DNA of 64,000 nt from Heterotrichella gracilis (Eukaryota > Sar > Xanthophyceae > Tribonematales > Xanthonemataceae). A program made the position numbers and the translations under genes. Of this stretch, positions 11,896 through 23,206 are shown one piece after another. The number at the start of each line of letters is the position of its first letter. Positions within the stretch are counted from its first letter, which is position 1. The DNA is taken from assembly GCA_032358255.1 (NCBI GenBank), contig JAULBX010029158.1:62001-126000 (forward strand), in the 5' to 3' direction. Under the pieces are notes generated by a model, which was not told where the DNA came from, ran no database searches, and saw nothing but the letters and a program-made list of their open reading frames with translations.

Positions 11896-12680
11896 AATTC
11901 ACCCCCGCAGCGTGGGAATGCACCCGTCACACTCATTCACTCCTCACTGACGTCAGAACAGCAATTTGCACAAGGAACGCATCGGCGAAACAGCAGGCCA
12001 GGATCACAGCATGCATGCATATGCTACACCATGCGAATTCGAAGCAAGGATCAGCAACGCACAGGACAGCAACATTCAGCGGAATCACCTGTTTGAATAG
12101 CAAGCTTCACAGAAATGCAAAGCAGTGTACAAGGTATACAGCGATGCAGGGCGTGGCACCGAACTAAGGCACTGGATGGGCTTTCAGCACGGCTCACAAC
12201 GGTGCACAGGCAAAACTATGAGACTCACAGCAAGCATCACAACAAGCTCTACATCAGCTGAGTCGTACAAACAGCAAGCTTCACAGCTCGATGCAGCGTG
12301 CACACCACCCAGGCAAAGCAGCAAGGTTCACAGCGATGCACGTGCATGGCCAGCACGTGCATCGATGTGTTAGCCCTGTTTTACAGTGCACTGGTTACAA
12401 ACTAGCAACGATCACAGCAAGGTTGACAACAACGCACTGGTACTGTTTGGAACGATCAGAGCAAGGTTGGCAAGTAAACGGCATGCAGGCATGTGGTAGC
12501 ATCGAACACTGGTACAACGCATGCATGCATATGCGTCCAATCGAACAGTGGTATGTGACAGTGATGCAACGCGTGCGTCCAATTTAACGTTGATACGGAG
12601 CATGCGTTGCATCGTGCATCCGATTGCAGGCAAGAATGAGACGGATCTGCCTCAAACCACGGTATTTGGTATGGAAGCCC

Positions 12681-12831
12681 CTTGGATACCTCCAGAGGCG
12701 GACACCTCGTTTGTATACCGGCACCTCGGAAGCGGGGACCGGACCCTCGGTCTTCGACCCCGGGACCGGGTCCCCGCTTCCTCGGCTTGCCGGTATCCAT
12801 ACTCGGTGTCCAGCCCCTGTCGGTATCCAAG
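12681..12831. repeat. 151-bp imperfect inverted repeat (hairpin or MITE-like)
   Basis: The outer ends are CTTGGATACC (12681-12690) and GGTATCCAAG (12822-12831). The inner arms are GGAAGCGGGGACC (12728-12740) and GGTCCCCGCTTCC (12769-12781), with a GGTC-TTC-GACC core. No open frame and no clear target-site duplication were seen. Confidence 0.75.
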
Positions 12832-12878
12832 TAATACATGTACCCAGGGTGCACCGTTGTATGAGCTAATACAAGTGG

Positions 12879-13560
12879 GTGTCTGCTGACGTTGTACTTT
12901 CTTTGTCCTCTAAAAGTCTGTTTGCCTCCATGGTCGCAGATGAGACTCCAGTCGTGGCCAAGCTTGTCCCACATGTCACTGAGTTGAGTTTCAAGCCAGG
13001 CCAAACCAGAGAAGGTGTCAAAGTTTCCTTTGAAGTCGCAAAACAGCTGACAAGTGACGTGACACCGCTGGACTGGACGGCGTATCTGCCAGCAGGTACT
13101 TTGCCCACGCCAGTACTGTTGGAAGGTGGCCAAACCTTGGAGGAGTTTATGGAGGAAGCCCGCGAAGTAGTCACCATCTACGACAACACCTTGGTGATGG
13201 TAAACAGAGCCTCTGGTATGCAATGCTGCAGCCCAGATCCTCCTGCTGAGCCTTGGCGAGTCAACACTCACCACAACATCGTCCGACCACTTCAAGAAGG
13301 CGGGCATCAACAGCGAAGTTGTCCAATCACTGGCAAAGATTCTGGGTCTCCAGCCCCAGAGTCTGGTAACACAGGGGGACTTGGTCATCGAGCGCTGCAA
13401 AGCTGCAGTATACCCTGGCACTCTGTTGGATCTCGATGAGCACGTGGAACAGCTCCAGGAGGTTGTTGACGGCCTCCCAGAACTGCAAAAGCAGTGCAAA
13501 GTCGAGTGCCTGGTCCTCAAGACCTACCAGGCCATCAGAATGGGCTTCCCAAGCGCCTAG
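12879..13560 (+). pseudogene. Unrecognised intronless ORF broken by one frameshift
   Basis: A protein-like frame starts at an ATG at 12879 (a second Met is at 12930) and reads acidic, regular sequence (for example ELSFKPGQTREGVKVSFEVA) to about 13217. It then continues in the +1 frame to a TAG at 13558-13560 with equally protein-like text (VDGLPELQKQCKVECLVLKT). The shift falls at about 13215-13225. I recognise no family. Codon use is less GC-rich at third positions than in the flanking MYND and EF-3 genes. The absence of introns, the frameshift and the position between two duplication copies suggest an inserted element, retrocopy or decayed gene. A 16-nt GT...AG stretch at 13216-13231 would also restore the frame but is far shorter than other introns here. 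A sequencing error is equally possible. Confidence 0.45.
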
Positions 13561-13804
13561 GCGCCTGCCCATACCAGCGTTAGGGTCTGCATAGCAAAGC
13601 TTTTGTTTGCCAAGGCACAAACACAACATGCCCGTGAATTTTTTGGCCAGTTATCAGTGGCAACGTCTTCCTTCAAAAGTCTAGGTGTACACGCATATTG
13701 CTTTACGGAGTTCGCTATTCGCTTATCTTCCTGTAGACTCGACTAACAGTTTATGTCCAATGGTGTGGTGGCTCATTGTGCGTATCAAGTGAACGTGACT
13801 CTTA

Positions 13805-16260
13805 TTGCCCTGCCAACCCCGCCACCAGGAGCTTCTGCCTGCAGCTGTGGACGTGTTGAGCCACCCACTGCAGGGAAACTCCTGTGCTGCAGTCAGCTGT
13901 GCCCTCCTGAAGATGGGTGCGGTGCAGGTGCTCAAAGTGGTGCAGGCACGGCTCACCCAGGTGGGTAACGCGGTGGTGGCAAGAGTGGAGGGAGTGCGTG
14001 GGTATGGGTTTGTAGCTCAGGCTGCAGGAGTTGCATATGTTTCTATGTGAACTGCGCCGCGCGTTTTGTTCTGCTCTGGATTCTGCTGTCCAAAGCGCAG
14101 TGTGGTATTTGGACGTTTGGATGTGGCAGGTGTGCCTAATTGTGTGCAGCCAATGGAGCATTACATGCCAGCAGGGTCACCACAACACTATTGCCACCAA
14201 AAGTCAAGCGTTGTTGTGCATGTGCCTGAAGTTGGCAACAACTCAGCTGCCTGCTGCATCGAGGAGCCTGGATCTGAAATCCTTATTTGAAAATTGATAT
14301 TGATTGCTGTGCGTGTTACCTGCAGTGCAGCGCCAGTCCAGTCAGTTACTTACTTCTAAATTTACCCAGTTTTTAATCACTGGGATAAAAGTTTATTCTG
14401 TGTGTGTGTGTTACCCGCAGGGCGCCGCCAGCCCACCCGCCAACGACATCGAGGAGGCAGCGGGGGTTTCCAGCCGCATGCAGCTGACTGCTGATGACAA
14501 TGAGGTGGAGACCGAGTGCATCAAGTCACAGGAGTTTGGGTGCTCACACCGGGGCTGCCTCAACCTGGATGGTGAGCACAATGACGTAAATAGGTTAAAA
14601 ATGACCTTCTTATCTTCTGTGAATTGTGTTTTCATCCATCGCTCAGGTCGTGGGAGCCCAGGTTGGCTCCCTCAATGTGATTTTCAAAGAGTTTTATTTC
14701 TTGTAATGAGTTGCATGAGCTGATGCTCCTTCCATGATTATAAGCCGTGTGCAGGATATATATTTTTACTGGTTATTTTGTATCTTGTTTTGTCATTTTT
14801 GCTCCCGTGTGCTGCTGCAGGCGCTAGGGAGCAGAGCATGGCGTGCAAGGCCTGCCGGGGCTGCTTCAGGGCGCACTACTGCACACGGGAGTGCCAAGTC
14901 GCCGCATGGCCCTGGCACCGAGTGCTGTGCAAGCGCATGCAGCAGATGCGCTCCCGCTCCACACACGGTCTAGTGGCCACGCCAGGGGAGGCGCAGAGTG
15001 AGGGGAGCGGGGACAACAACTTAAAGGGCTCAGACGGGGACCAGGAAAAAGGCGGCTTGGTTGCGTGGCGCACAATGTCGACCCCAGCAGTGGCGGAGAT
15101 TTCGGATTTGCTGGAGGAGGTGTGAAGGAATTACGGGTGGGCTTGATGGAGGCGGGGCATGGCAGTCCTGCGGTGTGCCGGGGCATAATACCGCGGGCAG
15201 CCGCGGGCTGATGTAGAAGCTAGCCTAGGGAAAGCATAGGCAGGCGCACATGGGGCACTGCGGTACATGCCATTGCTATGGTAGTATGTACACAGATACT
15301 GCATGAAAACCTTACAACAGGAGGTCCATCGTGGCTTGGTCCATCATTCAGTGAACAGTCGGGAAGGCTTTGCGGCATGTTATCAGCATGCATTACTGAA
15401 GAGTGGCTGGACCCCAGCGCAAGCCCCAGGGTCGGGACTGGTGTATGGGATACATGACAGCTATTTATTGAAGCGTGACTTCAGAAGTGACTTTTGTACA
15501 GCACTTGCGCACTGAGTTCCTTTTTCGTAAAAGTATTATAGCGCTGCACACATATACACATGCATACTTTCATCGTCTTACTGACTTAATTGTCTTAGAC
15601 TAGTTCTCATGAGATGTCTGTACTGTAGCGAATCGCTCAATATTTATTGCCAATAATTTTCCAAAAGCAGCAGACGGCTACAACAAGGCCCTTCAAGCCT
15701 GTCAAGTTGACAGCCCGCAGCATTCAATGGCAGCCCATATGGTAATCCACATGCCCAGTTGATCATAATGATTGATAGGCTATTTCAAACACTAAGTGTA
15801 TACTGTCAGCTGCTGAGCTTTGATAGTGCTGATCAAACGGTGACCTGAACATCCGCTGAAGCTTGCACTGCAGCAGATACTGGATGGGAAACATGACTGC
15901 CATCAAGTGGATGGAGGTCAGGCATATTGTATGTAACATTAAAACTCTTGCTGGCCAAGAAAGCGCAACAAATGCAGCCAACAACAATTGATTGTCGAGC
16001 CGTTCATGGCTACAAGGACGTTCACCAGTGTGACAGCACTCCACATCTTCTGTGGAGGTGAACGCCGTTATATCCCTTTCCTTCATTCAAGCTGCGCCTC
16101 CCACATCAGCCGCTATGTGGTCCGGCAGCCCCACCTCTCTGTAGCAGTCCTGAGCAGTTGCTCAACACTATAACCCCCAAAGCCCAAACCCTAAACCTAA
16201 AAGCTTGGCTACTCCTCCACGTCAGCCGCTGTGTTGTACAGCAGCTCCACCTCCCTGTAG
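13805..16260. repeat. Segmental duplication, copy 2
   Basis: This is the counterpart of 7725-10790. It contains MYND exons 5'-7', the shared 3' flank and the intact 3' end of the convergent minus-strand gene. Confidence 0.82.
13829..15125 (+). pseudogene. Orphan MYND-finger cassette, duplicate of the last three exons of the 5091-9146 gene
   Basis: Three exons match exons 5-7 of the full gene with conserved splice sites and phases: 13829-13960, 14421-14571 and 14821-15125. The frame is open to a TGA. All MYND ligands are kept (CSHRGC, then CKACRGC, YCTRECQ and HRVLC). Differences are mostly substitutions plus a two-codon insertion (NNLKGSDG against NNKGSDG-type text) in the tail. Unlike copy 1, the MYND exon is not preceded by echo copies. 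No 5' exons (equivalents of 1-4) lie upstream. The cassette is therefore either a 5'-truncated pseudogene with a surprisingly clean frame, or an alternative 3' cassette reached by long-range splicing from exon 4 (donor at 7428). The latter is inference. Confidence 0.75.
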
Positions 16261-19200
16261 CAGTCGCTGAGCAGCTTGGACAGCAGCGCCTGGCCCGGGG
16301 GCACCTTGCCCTCCCGCAGGTTGCCCTCGAAGATGCCGTCGTTGGCCATGCGCTCCGCGTCGATAGTGTCCAGGTGGCCCTGTAGAGTACAGGTTTGGGG
16401 TTTAGGGTTTATGTTAAAGGGTTTAGAGTTTGAGGGATGGAGCCATGCGGTCCGCATCGATGGTGTTCAGGTGGCTGTGCGGAGGGCACATGGTTAGGGT
16501 ATATAATTTTCGGGTTATAACCTGTAGGGTTTGGGATTTGCGCATCGAGGGTGTCTAAATGTGCAAATTGCATTGAATGCACATCACATCACATATTGCC
16601 ATGCCATCGCCTTGCGCACGCTGGCCAGGTGCTTATGCTGCTTTGCAACTTTTGAATATCTTACTGCAGTATGGACCCTGTAATATTAAACTGCGGTATA
16701 CATATATGGACCCTGTTGCACATTTGCAGTTACACAACCATACTAACCCCATTGTCAGCAGACACCCTGTGCACAGAGAACCCAGAGCGGCGTACCTGGA
16801 TGCGGCGGATGTCGTCTGTGGTGTGCGCCACCTTGCGCAGGTCAGCCAGATGCTTGTGCTGCTTCACCAGTGCCCTGTGGATGCGCTCCATCTCAGGCGG
16901 CATGCTGGCGGCACACGCCAGCAGGCGCTCAACCAGTGCTGAGGGGAAAGGACAAAAGAGATGAGTGTGAGGGGTTATAAATCATTATTTGTGCAAGAGC
17001 GGTTTCCAATATACGGTAGTACACTGACGCATGCAGGACAGTACCACTCCTTGTGTTGTGAAGTACCACTTACTGTTTAGGGTTTAGGGTTTAGGGCCAC
17101 TTACTGTAGCACTGCGCCAGCAGCTCTGATGCCACCGCCTGGCCCTCGGGGATTTTGCCTGTGGCCGGGTCCCCACAAAACACCCCATTCACGCGCCTGC
17201 TGTCAATGGCATCCAGCATGTTCTGCAGGTATGGGCACAATGTGAGTGGGCGACGCCTTGCTAGAAAGGCTAGCTAGGGCATTTCAGATTCACAGCAACA
17301 ATTCGGGAGCCAATTCGGGCTAAGGTTGTACCAGAGTGTGAGACGAACACAATAAAGTTAACCCGCTGTGCAGCATCCAGGCCAGGGTCTTACAGATGCC
17401 CAGCAGATCGTGGCACACTGCGTTTAGGGTTCAGGACTCAGGGTACTCGTTTGGAGTTTAGGGTTTTGGGTTTCAGAGCCTACCTGGAAGTGGCGCACGT
17501 CCTCGTGGGTGTGGCCCCTGTCACGCAGCATCCTGGCCAGCGCGTTGCGGATTCCCGACAGATTGTTGCACACGTTGCGCACCTCGGGGGCCATGTCCAG
17601 CGCACTGGGGGTCAAGTCGGCGATCAGCTCTACAACCAATGGTGGCACAGGGTCGGTCAAGGTTTGGTCGCTGAACGCATAAACCTCAAAACCCTACACA
17701 AGGGTTTTGTCCAGGTTGCCCATGGGGGTGGCACAGACGGTGTTTCCAGGCACAAAATGCAGGGCAGGCATGGAAGGAATTCCAACCCACTGGTAAATTA
17801 CCAGTGGTATTTGCCCCAGGCCATCGCACTGTGCAGATGGCGGGACCTCGACACCAGTGATGGTCCAACCACCACTACAACAACCAGATGTTCAATTTGA
17901 TCCCCTAAAATGCCTACCGTAGCACTGGTTCAGCAGCTCTGTGCACACCGCCTGGCCCGCAGGGATGAGTTCTCCCTCCACGCGCCCGCCAAACACGCCG
18001 CCGTTGCCCAAGCGCTCACTGTCAATCTCATCCAGCTCACCCTGCGCGCAAGGCACCCAGCAGGATGAGCACAAATATATTATAAAAATAAAAAGCAAGT
18101 AAGATAAGGCAGGATGCTGAGCAGCTCGTTTAGGGTTTAGGGTTCGCCGCACACCTGGATTGTGAGGAGCTCTTGTCAGGGTTAGCTACACACCTAGACA
18201 GTGAACACATCGTCTAAAGATCAGGATTTGGTTGTAGTGCAAGCCGCACACCTGGATCGTGAGCAGCTCGTTGAATGTGTGGTCCATGTGGTGCATATCC
18301 AGCAGGCGGTTGCGCAGCTCCATTAGGGCTTAGGGTTTTAGTTAGGGTAAGCCGCACACCTGGATTGTGAGCAGCTCGTTGAACGTGTGGTCCCTGTGGT
18401 GCATATCCAGCAGGCGGTTGCGCAGCTCAAGGAGGCGCGCCTGGATGGCGGCAACCGCCGGCGCCATCTTGCGCAGGTTGCGGGACAGGCTCTCCAGCAT
18501 GTCTGGTTGGCGGGGGGAGGGAGGCGTCAGGCACGGGTGGTGAGGGAAGGATTGTATACGGTGGCTCATGGCGTTGCTGTGCATGCCCCTGAGTGCAGCT
18601 CCGGCCACAAGTGAGCCACGCCAATGCCAATGCAGTGCCATGGAATGCTGTTCTTCAAGAACGGCAGAGATTGCCAGGTCTGCTGAGGTTGACAACCACA
18701 AGGCTGACATCCCATGGCTGTAGAGAAAGCGGCCGGTCGACCAGTCAGAGCACCGCTGTCCCCACTGTGGGTTGCAGGGGTGGGTTGTGGGTTTAGGGTT
18801 TAAGGTTGCAGGGTTGCAGTTGCCTACCATAGCACTGGTTGAACAGGCTTGAGCAGAGGTCGGCAGTCTTCTGGTCCACACGTGCCACCTCCTGGGCAAA
18901 TACGTCGTCCTTGCGCCAGCGCTGGTCGATGTCGTCGAGCAGGGACTGCGTTTGGTGGGCACACATGCGTGTCACTTGCAAGAGGGTTTGAGCTGGACCC
19001 GGTCACGGTTTGCACGCCAACGATACCAGTGGCCACAATGTCACATGCAAAAGCCCAAATCCATACGCTTGTGCGTCAAATTCGCTGCTACTTGCAACTG
19101 CGAGGTGACAGATGTGGTTTGCGAAACGTGGTTGCCTGAGGACACCTCAGAGCGTGACTCATGGGGTGAGCGTGGCTAGCCTTATAGCAGTTGCAACCTC

Positions 19201-19644
19201 TGCCTTTATACGGTTCTCACTGAAGAGACTGCTGGAAGAAGGTGATATGTTCACTATTTGTTTCTAGAAGGTACCAAGCAGGTTCCGACACCCAAACACT
19301 GGCCTCCGACAGTACACATGTGCATGCATGCCGGGCGGGCGATCGACGTCACCATGAGTGATGAACGATTTCCAATGAAGAGATCCGGAGGTGGGCACCG
19401 CGATATCACACACGCGTATATGTGACCACTCAATTTGCTCGGTGCGGTTCCTATCACGACAGCACCGGCACCTGGAACTCACCCTGTAGTGTGAAATGTC
19501 CTCCATCGTCTGCGTCTTGTCCTCCTGCATCCTCTGCAGCCTTCTCTTCATGACGTTGAGCACGTTGCACAGCGAGTGACCTTGCATCTTGAGGCGCGAA
19601 TCCTCAATTTGCTGGTTGTTGGTTGTTGTTTGCACGTCAGCCAT
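16209..19644 (-). CDS. DUF2408/UPF0662-like tandem-module protein, 374 aa, 8 exons
   Basis: Exons are 19644-19483, 18945-18828, 18502-18360, 18041-17918, 17629-17484, 17222-17105, 16938-16796 and 16379-16209; all phases close. The first exon (54 aa) is a helical lead-in. Three modules follow, residues 55-141, 142-231 and 232-318, then a half-module 319-374. Each module has the pattern LDxID...G.IPxGQA...ELLxQCY followed by a helix with M.P, H(T/D)...D(I/V)..xQ. Each is encoded by one exon pair (118/124/118 nt plus 143/146/143 nt) with repeated intron phases 1 then 0. The IDxxR...G..PxGQA...LLxxCY pattern recalls the fungal DUF2408/UPF0662 family; I assign that from memory of the motif with moderate certainty. 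Its function is unknown. The 3' end was partly duplicated into 10560-10790. Confidence 0.8.
18150..18432 (-). repeat. Echoes of the exon 3 donor region
   Basis: The last 70 or so coding bases of exon 3 plus donor (18360-18432) recur at about 18250-18322 with two or three differences. A shorter, weaker copy lies near 18150-18175. TTAGGG-type sequence lies between them (18322-18350). Confidence 0.82.
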
Positions 19645-22600
19645 CGTTGCTCATGCGACTGTTAGTGTCTCTCGAGTTGACAGAGTCTCTGTAGTTCAGA
19701 CAACCGATTGAAGGCCTTTGGTCGATGGAAAGGTAGCAATTGCACGTTAAATCTCGGGTTGTTGTTCTAAACATACTTACGTGTGTGCACGTCGGCATTT
19801 TATGATGGGTCGATTTGACTGGCGTCTCGGAGATTTTCACATGCATGCATGTGAGGGTGACGGGGGGGCCCGCTGGAGATTTCCAGTGCGATACTCCTCG
19901 CCTGGCGGGAGGCTCGCCTACCCGAATGACTTCCGTCCGCTAAAGTACACCGCATACATGTGTTACTATGTTTTAGTGGAGCACACCCCCAAGCCTCACC
20001 CACAGCTGAATTGTTGACTTGGTGCAGTAGCCAGGCCACAGCTGAATTGGTGACCAACCAGGCCATGTCAATCAGTGCAACAGTGTGCCCAGCTCCTACT
20101 GGCAAAAGGAAAAGCTGGAGCACTATTGTTAATTTACCGCTCAGCAAAGGTGGCAGCAGGTGCTGGTTACTGGGCGGTGTAATGAAGAATTGGGTGGCGC
20201 CACAACGTGCTTACTCCAGCTGTGCGCTTATTCCGGCAGTATGGACCTTAGTCTGTGCACTTGACAGTGCACTTGACTGTGCTTGCCAGTCCATTTGTTC
20301 ACTCCAAAAAGCGCAACAGGTTTGCACCAAGCCAGTAACACACAGCAATCTGATCGCTGAGCAACCCAACATGTGCACCACTGTCTGGGCTTATACATTG
20401 TGATACCTCGACGAGCACCCCGAAACAGCACACATGCCCATTGACCAGCGCAACAGTACTTGTCAAGCCAATCCAACAATGGCTCTGCTGCCTGACAACA
20501 ACACAGTCAACCATGCACGCCATGGTGAAGGCCCCTCTAGTGGCTAGGTCTTGCCACTCACGTTTGAAGACCCACCTTCAAGCTTGCATGGCACGTATGC
20601 TTGGCGGCCTGCTACAATTTTGGCGACAGAGATCCCTCACTCAGTCAAAAGTACTGTTGAACCCAACTTTTGCCTGTTGCTGACTGGTACTGGCACAGAC
20701 ATGTTGGGTGCCAGGTTGCCGGCGTGCATGGACAGCGGACAGCCTGGCAGACGGTGTCCATGGCATTGTGCACTGTGCATGAACATCAGTAACAACGGAT
20801 TTATCCTCCAAGCGGTGCCACTTGCATACAACTACCTTCCTGGACATCAACACGGCACAAACACTACCTCACTTGTAAGGCAAGGTAAATAGGTTGACTT
20901 TGAAGACTATGCGGGGAATACTCTGGCACATGTAGTACTATTACTGAACCTTGGCATACCCTGCATGCCCATGTTTCTCCACGCAGAAGCTAGCAAAGGA
21001 ACACAGAACTTCAAACCAGTTGAGGTTGCATTTGACAATGGCATGGCCTCCATGCCATCCCATGCCAGACCTTCCCATGCCAACCAGGGTGCCCCGGCCT
21101 GACTAACCTTGTCTGTATTACTGAGCGTATGCGAAAGGCAAGTATACCGGGCTACACTTCACTGAAGCCACAGGGTCCTCGAACTCACCTTGTTTCAAAG
21201 GAAGCAAAGAGCATGCCTAGCTTGTCTTGGGAGTTGTCCAGTGCATGCATGCAACTTTACTGCACAAGCCAATTCACAGCCCCAAGGCGATCGGTGGCCG
21301 TCACCGATCACGAGCAACATGTTGGGTGTACACGTGCAGGGCGCAGTTCTGAACCCACAGAGTTGTACCTAAATGGCACTGGCAAGCACACAGTCTCGCA
21401 GGGGCAACACGCACATCGATTGCACGTCGTGACGTTGTGCTTGGTGGCCACAGTGGCTAGTATCCACACAACACATACCCACCAAGCCTTGCCCAAGGGG
21501 TTCCAAAACTAGACCAGCGTTTGCGGATAGGCCTGTGGGTGGGAGCAATCCTCGTAGGACAGGTGAGAAACCCACCCCTGTGCCACAAGCAGAGTGAGGG
21601 ACCAGGCAGTGACAGGTGGGCGGTGAGGTGGACGGGCCTGCGGTGGGTGACGGCCACGCTGCCGCCACCAAGGCACACCCTCCCGCACGTGAGCCAGGCG
21701 CAAGCCCAACTGAGCCGCACACCCTGCCCGCTGGCAGTGGGGTCGACATCAGATTGTGTGCAAAGTCGAGCGGCCGACCGCTGCGGTGGGGCCCTTTCTG
21801 TGAGGACCTAAATACGCCATCTAGCGGGCTGCGTTGTGGGGTCCTCTTATCCGTTCTGCAGCGTAAATTTGGCCCTCAACGATTACGACCCTTCGAATAA
21901 TGTTTGCAATCAAATAGGGGTACAATTATGCGCCGTCCATTTTTGGACCACGGCTCAAAAATGACGGGCAGGAGCTGGAGCAAGCATATTCCAGCTTTCC
22001 TACATAGCCAAGCGTGCAACACCAATTCATCCCTTTCAACCTCTCGTTTTTGCCCTTCGTGGGCTTGGGGAGTGATCCAGTGCAACGTGCTTGCATTGGT
22101 TTGTGACCAACGACTACTCACTTCCTCCACACCGACAGGTAGGTGGTGGTGGGTGCCACCCGAGGAGTAGCTGCCCCATGCCGTCGCCGCAACTAGATAT
22201 ATGCGTGCAGGGCGGCGCCCTGCACTTTGCAATGCCGTTGTTTACAGTGATCTGGGTCCAATATACTGCAGTCTTGCTGTGCACCGTTGCTTGCGCAGCT
22301 GTATATATGAGTGTAACCAAATTTGCGGCTGCTGAGTTTCTTTCTGCCTTGCTTGAACAGGTTTCGGCGTCGCCACCAGTGCCCACCGTGTCCCACCACC
22401 CACCACGCTACACCAGCCTATAGTTCGGCGCCCCTTTTCGGTGCGCACCACCCCTTTGCCCCTGTGGATCTGCCCCTGTAGCCCAATTTGCAGCCGCCTC
22501 TGGCGCTACCCAGTAGCCACCGTCCGGTGGCGGGCGGGCAGTATAGAAAACTGTTTCAACCGCCTCGTTTGCTGTGAGCAAAGTTGAACGAGTATACAAC

Positions 22601-23206
22601 CACAGGCAACGTGTGCTTTATTAGTGTTTGTTGAGCTTTGGCTTGGTGCGGTCCAAGTGTATGACTGGGTGAGTGTTTTTGGGTGCTACGACATGTGTTG
22701 TAAGCTTTTCAAACTTGAGCGGAAAACTGTGCCCTGCGCCGAAGCAGTTGTGCGCCCTTGAGAACACAGCAGGAAAACGTTTTCACTTCCTGAAACATTG
22801 GAGTTTTCAGTGCTGTTCTAGTGCGATCAAAATTTGGTGTTGGTAGTGATCCGGTGACGGCCCACCTCCGCGTCCCAATAGGCCTGCCTGAATCTCGTGC
22901 AGCATGTGCTGTTTGGTCTACTTTACAGTCCGTTTTTTTTGTGTGCAACGTTTTGTTCACCCAACTGTGCGTTTTGGGCTTGGCTTCCGCCGTCGCCCAG
23001 TTGGTTGTAAGGGCTGAGTGGCTGTGTTCAGCAACGGTTGTGTCGCCCTGGTGGCCGTGGTTCTATGGCACCCTTGCAGGCGCTGGTCCAGGTGCCAACG
23101 TGTAGCTTGGGCTGTGAGCCTGTTTGGCTGACGTTTTGTTGTTTGCTTGCAGGGCAGCCTGGCTTGACGCGAACACCTGCAGATACCGCTGCCACTCAGA
23201 AGCTTC
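19645..23206. other. 3.5-kb region between divergent DUF2408-like and EF-3 genes; no supported gene
   Basis: Several open frames of 60-147 codons occur on both strands, but none shows recognisable domains or consistent splice structure. The right part (about 22600-23206) is the EF-3 5' flank. An acceptor-like TTGCTTGCAG at 23143-23152, 55 bases before the ATG, suggests a 5'-UTR intron. Confidence 0.45.

Larger units (their letters stand above)
9147..12878. other. Gene-poor region: MYND 3' flank, duplication relic, palindromic repeats
   Basis: Downstream of the MYND stop is the duplicated flank to about 10790. From 10800 to 12878 I see no conserved protein. A 160-codon open frame on the minus strand (10916-11398) is Ser/Pro/His-rich and unrecognised. 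Two large inverted repeats (11765-11895 and 12681-12831) are described separately. Confidence 0.5.

Noticed and set aside
11552-12096. Overlapping frames repeating a few residues such as MYPRIAA
   Set aside because: They are translations of the palindromic minisatellite at 11765-11895, not genes.
13216-13231. A 16-nt micro-intron restoring the frame of the 12879-13560 ORF
   Set aside because: It has GT...AG ends, but every other intron I assembled here is at least about 60 nt. A one-base indel is the simpler explanation.
12456-13520. 354-codon minus-strand open frame
   Set aside because: It overlaps the hairpin and is antisense to a more protein-like + strand frame. Its composition is irregular and it has no domain.
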